Source: Gemmatimonadota bacterium (GTDB lineage: Bacteria; Gemmatimonadota; Gemmatimonadetes; Gemmatimonadales; Gemmatimonadaceae). Taken from it: a stretch of 16,407 nt of DNA. Each line of letters starts with the position of its first letter. Position 1 is the first letter of the stretch. This document shows, piece after piece, positions 7,888 to 15,228 of this stretch. The stretch spans positions 1 through 16,407 of the forward strand of contig JAQBQC010000030.1 of NCBI GenBank assembly GCA_028287205.1, given 5' to 3'. The notes beneath the pieces were generated by a model. The model saw only the letters and a program-made list of their open reading frames with translations, ran no database searches and was not told where the DNA came from. The position numbers were made by a program, and so were the translations under genes.

Positions 7888-9337
7888 TCTCGACGACCAC
7901 CGGGTTGTCGGGAACGGGCACGACAATCGAAGACACGTTGCTGGACACACTCAACGGCTCCACGCCGTGCAGCGGTGCGTAGAGGGTGATCGTGCGTGCC
8001 TTCGCGGCGAGCGCGACGCTCACGGGAACGGGCGCGTTGAACACGTCGCGCACCTCGTCGCTCGCGCCGGCAACGCGCTCCCAATACTTTCGCACGCGCC
8101 CCGCCATTCCGCCCACGGCTTTGGGCTGATACACCGGCACCTCGTTCCAGAGCACGAGATAAAATCGTCCATCGCGCTTCTGAAAGAGGCTCTGCCGGAT
8201 CGTGCTCGTTGCTCCTCCCAGAGTGTAGCGGAGTGATGTCGGCGTGAACGGGGCGCCGCGATCGGCGAGCAGCGCGAGCAGATTCCTGAGCGCCCCGTAC
8301 GCCGGTTTCGGCGTACCGTCGTTGTACATCAGCCCGTAGTTCGCCTCGGCGTTCGACTTGTCGTCGTGCTCGTCGATCAGTTCGTACACCGACGTGTACG
8401 GAATCCCGGCGGCGAAGTAGTCGAGGTAGAGGCGCGGCACGTACTTGGACTGCGCGATGTCGCTGACGCCCGGTTGATAGAGCGACTCGGTGGCGTTGGG
8501 CGAGGTGTGATAGCCGGTCTCCGTCACCCACCAGGGTTTTTTTGCCGCGTTCAGGGCGGCGAGCGCGCTCTGCATCGATGCGAGATGCGCCGCGGGGACA
8601 TCGCCGTCCGGATACGGATGCAGCGTGCCGGCATCCATGTACGCGCTCACGTCACCGACTGCGCGCGCACCGTCGCCGCTCGTGACCGTGAGTCCGAGCA
8701 CGCTCACCGAGGGCGCGATCTGCTTCGCGTGCGCGTACATCGACGCCTGGAAGGTGCGCGCGTACTCGCCGTACCTCGTCTGGCCTCCCCATCCCTGATT
8801 GTTGTTGTCGACCTCGTTCGGCCCCTCGAAGGCGAGAACGTTCGCCGCGCCCACGCGCGCGATGGCGGTGTCGAGCGGGCGCTGGTCGTGGTAGGGGAAC
8901 GGATCGGTCGCGTCGCCTCCCAGTCGCGTGGGGTACGTCACGAGCACGAGCTTCATTCCGCCCTGCGTGAGCTCCCGCATCGCGTTCCAGTAGTCGTCGT
9001 TCGATTCGCCGTTGACGCTCACCGAAAGCCCGTCGCGCACGAAGCGCGCACCGGTGGCGATGAGCGACGCGATGGTCTTCGCGCGATCGTGGCCGTAGGG
9101 GAGCAGATCGTTGTAGCTGAAGTGCGTCGCGAGACCGACGGAGCTCACGAATCGGTCGGACCAGACGGCGGGCACCGCCGCAACCGTCGACGTGTCCCCA
9201 TTGCTCGTGCCGGTGAGCGACGGGACGTTGCAATGCGCACCCACGCCGACGACCAGCGCGACGCTCGCAATCATCCCGAACGTCAATGCGAAATGACTCG
9301 GCTTGTGCTCGAAGAGATGTGACAGAGGGTTGAGCAT
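7877..9337 (-). CDS. Exported glycoside hydrolase, clan GH-A type, no Ig domains
   Basis: This 486-residue protein has an N-terminal hydrophobic segment (about 17-34) after a charged stretch. The segment ends in VGVGAHC, which is a poor lipobox but a possible signal peptidase I site. The catalytic barrel runs from about residue 57 (AVWSDRFVSSVGLATHF). The candidate acid/base is E175 in EGPNE, and the candidate nucleophile is E273 in WWVTETGY. A C-terminal beta domain begins near 378 (STIRQSLFQKRDG, FYLVLWN). The NE / TETG pair is typical of retaining clan GH-A enzymes. GH39, which includes the Psl hydrolase PslG, is one candidate, but the family is not proven. ATG 9337 is chosen because it precedes the signal; GTG 9364 is open nine codons upstream. 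It differs from its two paralogues in lacking Ig domains and a leader riboswitch, and in having an insertion around 405-435. Confidence 0.8.
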   Translation of the reverse strand: MLNPLSHLFEHKPSHFALTFGMIASVALVVGVGAHCNVPSLTGTSNGDTSTVAAVPAVWSDRFVSSVGLATHFSYNDLLPYGHDRAKTIASLIATGARFVRDGLSVSVNGESNDDYWNAMRELTQGGMKLVLVTYPTRLGGDATDPFPYHDQRPLDTAIARVGAANVLAFEGPNEVDNNNQGWGGQTRYGEYARTFQASMYAHAKQIAPSVSVLGLTVTSGDGARAVGDVSAYMDAGTLHPYPDGDVPAAHLASMQSALAALNAAKKPWWVTETGYHTSPNATESLYQPGVSDIAQSKYVPRLYLDYFAAGIPYTSVYELIDEHDDKSNAEANYGLMYNDGTPKPAYGALRNLLALLADRGAPFTPTSLRYTLGGATSTIRQSLFQKRDGRFYLVLWNEVPVYQPKAVGGMAGRVRKYWERVAGASDEVRDVFNAPVPVSVALAAKARTITLYAPLHGVEPLSVSSNVSSIVVPVPDNPVVVEITP

Positions 9338-9397
9338 GTCGATCGCATGGTAGGGCCCACGCACGCCACTCGCAATATCGCTTTCATCCGATATGAA

Positions 9398-9430
9398 AAC
9401 GGCCCCCGCGAAGATCTCGCGGGGGCCGTT
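9398..9430 (-). terminator. Rho-independent terminator after the two-Ig hydrolase gene
   Basis: A perfect 14-bp inverted repeat (arms 9398-9411 and 9417-9430, AACGGCCCCCGCGA and its complement) surrounds a 5-base loop. Read on the minus strand, the stem ends in GTTTTC, a short T-run. It lies about 50 bp after the stop at 9480 and before the start of the next minus-strand gene at 9337. Confidence 0.8.
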
Positions 9431-9443
9431 CTCGTTTTCAGCA

Positions 9444-9463
9444 TCTTCGCCCGAAGGCGAAGA
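9444..9463 (-). other. Stable hairpin with UUCG loop next to the terminator
   Basis: Perfect 8-bp arms TCTTCGCC / GGCGAAGA enclose a loop that reads TTCG on the minus strand and is closed by a C-G pair, the extra-stable cUUCGg tetraloop. It sits between the stop codon at 9480 and the main terminator stem. It probably protects the mRNA 3' end or assists termination. Confidence 0.6.
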
Positions 9464-9479
9464 GCCTGCTGCATGATCC

Positions 9480-11441
9480 CTACTGCGTGATCTCGAGGAT
9501 CACAGGGCTGTCCGTGACGGACACGGCAACGGCCTTGGACGAGGGAACCGAGGTTCCGGTCGCGCCGGCAGTCGGCTGGTACTTCGTGATCGAGCGTGGC
9601 GCCGTCGTGAACTGCACTGCCACTGGAACCGCCGAGTTGGCAATGTCCGACTTCGCGCCCGTGTTGTAGACCGAAACGTCATTCCAGAGGACGAGGTAGA
9701 AGCGGCCATCGCGCTTCTGGAAGAGGCTCTGGCGAATCGTGCTCGTCGTTCCCGCCAGCGTGTAGCTGAGCGTGGTGGTGGGCGTGAACGTCGGCCCCGG
9801 ATCGGCGAGGAGGTTCAGAAGATTCTTGATTGAATTGAACGCCGGCTTCGGGCTACCGTCGTTGTGCAGCAATCCGTAGTTCGCCTCTGCGTTGTTCTGG
9901 TCCACATGCTCATCCGCGATCTCGTAGATCGAGGTGTGCACGATTCCGGCATTGAAGTAGTCCAGGTACAGGCGTGGAGCGTACTTCGCCTGGGCTGCTT
10001 CGCTGATGCCCGGCTGGTAGACGGCCACTGTCGCACGCGGAGCCGTGTAGTAGCCGGTCTCCGTCACCCAGTACGGCTTGCGAGCACCGTTGAGCACGCT
10101 CGCGGCGTTCTCCGCCGAGGACAGATTCGCGGTGGGAATGCCGCCGCCCGGATACGGGTGGATCGTAGCGGCATCCATGTACGGGCTGATGTCGCCGATG
10201 AAGCTGGATCCGTACGAGCTCGTCGTGGTGAGCCCGATGACTGCGACCGAGGGGGCGATCTGCTTGGCATGCGCATACATGGCGGCCTGATACTGCTTCG
10301 TGGCCGCGCCATACGCTGGAATGCCGCCCCAGCTGCCGTTGTTGTTGTCGACTTCGTTCGGTCCTTCGAACGCGAGAATGCCCGACGCGCCGATGCGGTT
10401 CACAGCGGTATCGAGGTTCGACTGGTTCGCGTACGGCGCCGTGACCCAGCGCTGATTGCCGAGGTATGCGGGCTGCGTGACCAGCACCAGCTTGAGGCCA
10501 TTCTGGGTGAGCTGCTTCATGACGCCCCAGTAACGGTTGTTCGAGCCGGCGTCGGTGTCGACCGACAGACCGTCGCGAACGAAGCGGAAGCCGGCGGACT
10601 TGAGGGAGTTGATCGTCGCGGTCACGTTGCTGCCGTACGGCGCCAGATCCCAATAGTTGAAGTGCGTGGCGACACCGACGGAGCTGACGAACTTGTCGGA
10701 CCACACGACGCCGGCGGGCTTGCCCGTGCCGGGTCCAACGACCGGACCGGTCGCGACGCCACCCGTATCGGTGACGGTCGACCACGCCATCTTGCCGTTG
10801 ACGGCCGAGACTTCGACGTTCGCCGATCCCTTGGAGACGCCGGTGACGACGCCCGTTCCGGATACGGTGAGGAAGGAGGAGTTCGTGCTGCGGTAGAGCA
10901 GCTTCGCGCTTGGAATCGCGGTGCCGGCGGCGTTGAGCGCCTTCCCGACGAGCTGGTAGGTCTTCCCGGACGCGATCGTGAGCGGGTTCGGCGTCACGCT
11001 CACCTTGGCGACGACGGTGTCGCCCGTGGTCGGCGCGGTGGTGCTGACGACGACGGTCTGCTGGGCCGACGTCTTGCTCAGCGTGGTGGCGGTGACTGAA
11101 GCGGTGCCGGCCTTGAGCGCGACGATGTGGCCGACGGAGCCCGAGGCGGCGCCATCGTTCTGCGTGGTCACCTTGAGGATCGTCGCGTCAGAGCTCTTCC
11201 AGATGATGTGCTGGCCCGTCCACGACCCGTTGCTGTCCGTGAGCTTGGCTTGGACGTTCACCGAATCGGACGGCTTGAGGGCGGTTACGCCCGGAGTAAT
11301 GGCAACCAACGGATAGCTCACGCCGCCAACGACGCTGGCGACGGCTTCGCGATTGGTGTCTTTGGTGGAGGAGGCGGTCGTGTCAGAGCACGCAGCGCAC
11401 AGGATGGCGAGCGTGGCGATCGAAGGTAGAATCGCGCGCAT
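9480..11441 (-). CDS. Lipoprotein glycoside hydrolase with two Ig-like (Big_2) domains
   Basis: This 653-residue protein begins MRAILPSIATLAILCAAC, a signal with a relaxed lipobox (C18 the likely lipidated residue). Two Big_2-type Ig-like domains follow, about 43-133 and 143-225, with the usual SSDATILKV and TGVVTGVSKGSANV signatures. After a Gly/Pro linker comes the catalytic domain from about 244, with acid/base E363 (EGPNE) and nucleophile E461 (WVTETGY), then a beta domain with FYLVLWN at 581-587. AGGAG at 11447-11451, five bases before ATG 11441, fixes this start even though the frame is open upstream to 11747. The leader holds a c-di-GMP-I riboswitch. It probably acts outside the cell, anchored in the outer membrane, on a polysaccharide. 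The product of the neighbouring operon is the natural candidate, but that is inference. Confidence 0.85.
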   Translation of the reverse strand: MRAILPSIATLAILCAACSDTTASSTKDTNREAVASVVGGVSYPLVAITPGVTALKPSDSVNVQAKLTDSNGSWTGQHIIWKSSDATILKVTTQNDGAASGSVGHIVALKAGTASVTATTLSKTSAQQTVVVSTTAPTTGDTVVAKVSVTPNPLTIASGKTYQLVGKALNAAGTAIPSAKLLYRSTNSSFLTVSGTGVVTGVSKGSANVEVSAVNGKMAWSTVTDTGGVATGPVVGPGTGKPAGVVWSDKFVSSVGVATHFNYWDLAPYGSNVTATINSLKSAGFRFVRDGLSVDTDAGSNNRYWGVMKQLTQNGLKLVLVTQPAYLGNQRWVTAPYANQSNLDTAVNRIGASGILAFEGPNEVDNNNGSWGGIPAYGAATKQYQAAMYAHAKQIAPSVAVIGLTTTSSYGSSFIGDISPYMDAATIHPYPGGGIPTANLSSAENAASVLNGARKPYWVTETGYYTAPRATVAVYQPGISEAAQAKYAPRLYLDYFNAGIVHTSIYEIADEHVDQNNAEANYGLLHNDGSPKPAFNSIKNLLNLLADPGPTFTPTTTLSYTLAGTTSTIRQSLFQKRDGRFYLVLWNDVSVYNTGAKSDIANSAVPVAVQFTTAPRSITKYQPTAGATGTSVPSSKAVAVSVTDSPVILEITQ

Positions 11442-11445
11442 GGAA

Positions 11446-11452
11446 TCTCCTG
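11446..11452 (-). promoter_or_regulatory. Shine-Dalgarno of the two-Ig hydrolase gene
   Basis: CAGGAGA on the minus strand lies five bases before ATG 11441 and about nine bases after the aptamer region. It decides the start codon of this gene and is the likely point of riboswitch action. Confidence 0.75.
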
Positions 11453-11460
11453 TTATGGCA

Positions 11461-11552
11461 AAGTCGGCTGCTCGACTGGCATGGCGCGGTGAATTGCGCT
11501 GTAGCCTCGGTAGCTTTGCGTCGCCGGCTTTCGCCGGGTTTGCCTTTGTCGC
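11461..11552 (-). promoter_or_regulatory. Cyclic di-GMP-I (GEMM) riboswitch, leader of the two-Ig hydrolase gene
   Basis: Read on the minus strand, GGCAAAC leads into a perfect hairpin CCGGC-GAAA-GCCGG (11537-11524) with a GAAA tetraloop. Then come GACGCAAAGC (11522-11513), a GCTACCGAGGCTAC segment, a GCGC...GCGC arm, and a closing GCCAGTCG...GCCGAC segment. P1 would pair GGC (11544-11542) with GCC (11468-11466). The order and the CAAAC / GAAA / GACGCAAAGC signatures are those of the c-di-GMP-I aptamer. The leader of the 11974-15207 gene has the same layout with changed hairpin bases. No terminator fits between the aptamer and the Shine-Dalgarno, so translational control is likelier than transcriptional. 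Confidence 0.85.
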
Positions 11553-11725
11553 TAGCCTGGGAGGCATGCGATCCCGCCGTTCTTCTCCGACCCAGCGTGC
11601 ATTCACACGGGGGCCGACACCTTCGCGGTGAGCAGCGCGCTCAACCTGACAACGAAGGTGTGCACAAGAGTATCGGTTACTGTTGACTGTGATAGACCAC
11701 TTGGGCGGGCAATTCTTGAGCTTGG

Positions 11726-11741
11726 CTAACCGGCCAGTTAG
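11726..11741. promoter_or_regulatory. Near-perfect 16-bp palindrome, possible operator
   Basis: CTAAC-CGGCCA-GTTAG is palindromic at 14 of 16 positions. It lies upstream of the two-Ig hydrolase leader, in non-coding sequence. The binding factor is unknown. Confidence 0.3.
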
Positions 11742-11798
11742 AAACATATGCGGGCTCAGGGCAATCCCTCATTCCCTGACGCACATAAGTTCCCGAGC

Positions 11799-11812
11799 GT
11801 GACCTAAGTCAC
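11799..11812. promoter_or_regulatory. CRP/FNR-like palindrome GTGA-N6-TCAC
   Basis: GTGACCTAAGTCAC contains the GTGA-N6-TCAC core used by CRP-family regulators. It lies between the terminator of one hydrolase gene and the leader of the next. It is a short match and could be chance. Confidence 0.3.
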
Positions 11813-11899
11813 CATAATGCATGGTCTTTGCGATGCTGGCCGACTGGACAGGAACGCATTCCCGCCTCAGAACGCTGAGATCATGCCGAGGCCAATACG

Positions 11900-11936
11900 A
11901 AACGGCCCGTCCGCGGTATTGCCGGACGGGCCGTTT
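11900..11936 (-). terminator. Rho-independent terminator after the seven-Ig hydrolase gene
   Basis: Perfect 14-bp arms (11900-11913, AAACGGCCCGTCCG, and 11923-11936) enclose a 9-base loop, 38 bp after the stop at 11974. The minus-strand stem ends in GTTT and the plus-strand stem in GTTTTG, so it may work in both directions. Confidence 0.8.
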
Positions 11937-11973
11937 TGTATGCGCTCGCGAGCTCAATGCTCGCTCGAGGAGG

Positions 11974-14900
11974 TTACGGGTTGATTTCGAGCACCAGCGG
12001 GTGATCGGGCACGTTCACCACGATCGACGTCGCGCTCGACGCCGTGGACATGGCGGGCGTCTGCGTATACGGCTGATAGACGGACAGGTTGTGCGCCGTG
12101 CCGAACGTCACCGTCACGGGGACGGTCGCGTTGCTGCGGTCACGCTTGGCCTGCGTGTCGTAGGTCTGCACATCGTTCCAGAGGACGAGATAGAAGCGGC
12201 CATCACGCTTCTGGAAAAGGCTCTGGCGGATCGTGCCTGTGGCGCCCGACAGCGAGAAGTTGAGCGATCCGGCGGAGAATGACCCGCCTGGATCGGAAAG
12301 CAGCCCCAGAAGGTTCTTGAGGGCCGTGTAGGCCGGCTTTGGACTGCCGTCGTTGCGCAGCAGCCCGTAGTTCGCCTCCGCGTTGTTCATGTCGACATGC
12401 TCGTCGGCAATCTCGTACACGGACGTGTGGCTGATTCCCGCGTTGAAGTAGTCGAGATAGATGCGGTCGACGTACTTGCCCTGCGCAGCCTCGCTGACGC
12501 CCGGCTGGTAGACAGCCACCGTGGCGTTGGGCGACGTGTAGTAGCCGGTCTCGGTGACCCACCACGGCTTGTTCTGCGCATTGAGCACGGCCGAGTTGCT
12601 CTTACTGGCCGCGAGGTAGCTCGTGGGAAGCACACCACCCGGGTACGGGTGGAGCGTGCCCGCATCCATGTACGGGCTGATGTCGCCGATGAAGCTGGAT
12701 CCGTAGGCACTCGTGGTGGTCAGCCCGATCACGGTGACCGATGGCGCGATCTGCTTGACGCGAGCGTACATCGCGGCCTGATACTGCTTGGTGGCCGCGC
12801 CGTACGCCGGAATGCCGCCCCAGTTGCCGTTGTTGTTGTCGACTTCGTTCGGACCTTCGAATGCGAGAATGCCCGACGCCCCGATGCGATTCACGGCGGT
12901 GTCGACGTTCGACTGGTTCGCGTACGGCGCCGTGACCCAGCGTTGATTGCCGAGGTACGCGGGCTGCGTCACGAGCACGAGCTTGATCCCCTGCTGGGTG
13001 ACCTGCTTGAGGACGCCCCAGTAGCGGTCGTTCGAGCCGGCATCGGTGTCGACCGACAGACCATCGCGAATGAAGCGGAAGCCTCCGTCCTTGATGGCGG
13101 TCACGGTTCTGTTGACGTTGTCACCGTAGGGAAGGAGATCCCAGTAGGTGAAGTGCGTGGCGACGCCGACGGAGTTGACGAAGTTGTCCGACCACACGGC
13201 CTGGACGCTTCCCGTCGGTGGTGGCGGCGGTGGCGGCGGCGGCGGTGGCGGTGGCGGTGGCGGTGGCGGCGGTGGCGGAGCCGGCGGCGGTACGACAGGT
13301 GCCGCCGTGACGGTGATCGCCGCGCTCTTGCTCTTGCCGTCCGCTGTCGCCGTGATGCTCGTGTTGCCGGCGAGGATGCCGTTCACCAGACCGGAGCTCG
13401 TAGTCGTCGCGATTGTGGGAGCGGAGCTCGTCCACGCCACCGTGCGACCCGTGACCGTGTTTCCCGCGGCATCCGAGAGCGTGACGCTCAGCTGCAGGGT
13501 CTTGCCCTCCTGCACGGAGCCGCTCGCTGGCGAGATGGACACGCTGCTCACCGGCCCCACCGACACCGAGAAGAGCGACGTGCCCGACTTTCCACCCGTG
13601 GATCCCGTGATCGTTGCGCTGCCGGTGTGCGCGGCCGTGGCGAGCCCGCTCGCATCGACGGTCACGACCGAGGAGTTGGAGCTCGACCACGCGATCGTCT
13701 GCCCCGTGATCGCCGAGCCGCCTGCATCGGTGACGGTGGCGCTGAGCTGCTGAGTGCCGCCCGACACGAGGCTGACCGATCCCGGTGCCACCACCACGCT
13801 GTTGACGGCGCCTGCCGAAACGGAGATCGACGCCGTGCCGGTCGTGCCGCCCGCGGCCGCAGTGATCGTCGCGCTTCCCGAGCGCACCGCGGTCACGAGG
13901 CCGCCCGTGGAGATCGTGGCGACAGACGTGTTGGAGCTCGACCACGCGACCGCCTGTCCGGAGAGCACGTTGCCGCTGCCATCGGTGAGCGTGGCGGCAA
14001 GCTGCTTCGTGCCGCCCGTAGTGAGCGTGGATGTTGACGGAGAGACAGCGATGTTGCGGACCGCGCCTGCGGACACGGCGGCCGTCGCCGTACCGGTGGC
14101 GCCGCCCGAGGACGCAGTGATGGTGGAGCTGCCTGCGTGCACGCCCGTTACGACGCCGCTCGAGGAAACCGGTGCGACGTTCGTGTTGGAGCTGGACCAG
14201 GAGGCCGCCTGCGTCGGAAGCGCGTTGCCCGCCGCATCCGTGAGCGACACGGAAAGCTGCTGAGTGCCGCCCGCGACGAGACCGATCGAGCCCGGCGAGA
14301 CGGTGGCATGGCTCGCCGCGCCTGCGGAAACGCGAATCGTTGCGGTGCCGCTCTCGCCTTCCGACGATGCAGTGATCGTCGCATTGCCGACCTTGGCGCC
14401 CGTGACGACGCCGCTCGTGCTCACGGAAGCGACGGTGGCGTCTGACGACGACCAGCCGACCGCACGTCCGGTGAGTGTGTTCCCGCTGGCGTCCGTCGCG
14501 TGCGCGGTGAGCTGCGTGGAGTTGCCGGACGTGAGCGTCGACGACGGCGGAGTCACCGTGAGATTCGCGATCGCGGCCGCAGAGACGCTCACGACGGCAG
14601 TGTCGCCGACGCCGCTCGCGAGGGCGATGATGCGTGCGGTGCCCGTGCCCGCGCCGGTGACTACACCGGACGAGGAGACGGTGGCGTAGCGGTTATCGGT
14701 GGAGCTCCATACTACTGTATGTCCCGGGAGCGCACGGCCGGTGTGCGTGGACACCGAGGCCGAGAGCTGCACGTGGCCGCCGACGGACGCGTTGGCGTTC
14801 GAAGGCGAGACGACGACGTTCGCGGGCACGCTGTCCGTAACCGTGAGCGCGCTCTGTCCAGCGACTCCTTCGCTCGTCGCGTATACGGTAGCGGAGCCCA

Positions 14901-15207
14901 TCTTTCGCGCGCTCAGCACGCCGCCGGTGGTGACGGATAGAATTGAGGTGTCGCTCGTGGACCACGAAACCTGCGCGGAGGGAACCGGCTGGCCCGCCTC
15001 GTTCATGGGAGTCGCGGCGGCGGTGACGACCTTGCCAACCTCGAGACTTGCGACCGGTACTCGAACCGCCACAGTGATGACGCCACTGGGAGTCGTGGGC
15101 GGGTTGGGCGCCCCGGAGTCCGTGGGGGCGCTGCGATCGACGCACGCGATCAGTGAGACTACCACTGCTGCAATGAGCACGAGGCGACCGGAAAATTGAG
15201 CGCGCAT
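11974..15207 (-). CDS. Large lipoprotein glycoside hydrolase with seven Ig-like (Big_2) domains and a polyproline linker
   Basis: This 1077-residue protein has a clear lipoprotein signal ending in the lipobox LIAC (C22). Seven Big_2-type Ig-like repeats of about 85 residues follow (about 44-635), each with the WSSSN...VATVSSSGVVTG...GSATITA pattern. Then comes a linker with 21 consecutive prolines (644-664) and a catalytic domain from about 669. The candidate acid/base is E788 (EGPNE) and the nucleophile E886 (WWVTETGY). A C-terminal beta domain with FYLVLWN follows. ATG 15207 has GGAGAG five bases upstream. The Ig stack probably projects the enzyme from the outer membrane through the surface polysaccharide. 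The leader carries a c-di-GMP-I riboswitch. The catalytic domain is very close to that of the 9480-11441 gene and more distant from that of the 7877-9337 gene. Substrate unknown. Confidence 0.87.
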   Translation of the reverse strand: MRAQFSGRLVLIAAVVVSLIACVDRSAPTDSGAPNPPTTPSGVITVAVRVPVASLEVGKVVTAAATPMNEAGQPVPSAQVSWSTSDTSILSVTTGGVLSARKMGSATVYATSEGVAGQSALTVTDSVPANVVVSPSNANASVGGHVQLSASVSTHTGRALPGHTVVWSSTDNRYATVSSSGVVTGAGTGTARIIALASGVGDTAVVSVSAAAIANLTVTPPSSTLTSGNSTQLTAHATDASGNTLTGRAVGWSSSDATVASVSTSGVVTGAKVGNATITASSEGESGTATIRVSAGAASHATVSPGSIGLVAGGTQQLSVSLTDAAGNALPTQAASWSSSNTNVAPVSSSGVVTGVHAGSSTITASSGGATGTATAAVSAGAVRNIAVSPSTSTLTTGGTKQLAATLTDGSGNVLSGQAVAWSSSNTSVATISTGGLVTAVRSGSATITAAAGGTTGTASISVSAGAVNSVVVAPGSVSLVSGGTQQLSATVTDAGGSAITGQTIAWSSSNSSVVTVDASGLATAAHTGSATITGSTGGKSGTSLFSVSVGPVSSVSISPASGSVQEGKTLQLSVTLSDAAGNTVTGRTVAWTSSAPTIATTTSSGLVNGILAGNTSITATADGKSKSAAITVTAAPVVPPPAPPPPPPPPPPPPPPPPPPPPPTGSVQAVWSDNFVNSVGVATHFTYWDLLPYGDNVNRTVTAIKDGGFRFIRDGLSVDTDAGSNDRYWGVLKQVTQQGIKLVLVTQPAYLGNQRWVTAPYANQSNVDTAVNRIGASGILAFEGPNEVDNNNGNWGGIPAYGAATKQYQAAMYARVKQIAPSVTVIGLTTTSAYGSSFIGDISPYMDAGTLHPYPGGVLPTSYLAASKSNSAVLNAQNKPWWVTETGYYTSPNATVAVYQPGVSEAAQGKYVDRIYLDYFNAGISHTSVYEIADEHVDMNNAEANYGLLRNDGSPKPAYTALKNLLGLLSDPGGSFSAGSLNFSLSGATGTIRQSLFQKRDGRFYLVLWNDVQTYDTQAKRDRSNATVPVTVTFGTAHNLSVYQPYTQTPAMSTASSATSIVVNVPDHPLVLEINP
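13216..13290 (-). repeat. CCG/CCA codon repeat encoding the polyproline linker
   Basis: On the minus strand, positions 13278-13216 are 21 successive CCG or CCA codons. They are preceded by three more proline codons (13290-13282) and one alanine. It is a low-complexity triplet tract within the open frame, prone to slippage and length change. Confidence 0.95.
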
Positions 15208-15212
15208 AGAGA

Positions 15213-15218
15213 CTCTCC
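15213..15218 (-). promoter_or_regulatory. Shine-Dalgarno of the seven-Ig hydrolase gene
   Basis: GGAGAG on the minus strand lies five bases before ATG 15207 and about ten bases after the end of the riboswitch. Confidence 0.7.
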
Positions 15219-15228
15219 GTAGTGAGTC

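Larger units (their letters stand above)
11553..11899. other. Intergenic region, likely promoter of the two-Ig hydrolase gene
   Basis: I find no believable gene here. The stretch should contain the promoter driving the riboswitch leader, but I cannot place -35/-10 boxes with confidence. It holds several small inverted repeats. One is ACACCTTCG (11617-11625) facing CGAAGGTGT (11653-11661). Another is the 8-bp palindrome TGTGCACA at 11659-11666. Two further ones are listed separately. Confidence 0.5.

Noticed and set aside
11442..11747. Upstream extension of the two-Ig hydrolase by 102 codons
   Set aside because: It would translate through the riboswitch and place the lipoprotein signal inside the protein. 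A good Shine-Dalgarno and signal peptide mark the start at 11441.
11821..12282. Plus-strand open frame of 153 codons
   Set aside because: It reads through the terminator hairpin and then antisense to the hydrolase gene.
12397..14037. Plus-strand open frame of 546 codons and others within 13148-15199 opposite the seven-Ig gene
   Set aside because: These mirror the repetitive Ig and polyproline coding (glycine runs opposite proline) and have no start context or domains.
13300..15100. Regular repeats of about 255 bp, considered as a CRISPR or transposon array
   Set aside because: They are in-frame Ig-like domain repeats with diverged sequence, and there are no short identical repeats with unique spacers.
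7877..15207. Three similar genes considered as copies of a mobile element
   Set aside because: There are no terminal inverted repeats, target duplications or transposase. The similarity is limited to the hydrolase domains and leaders.
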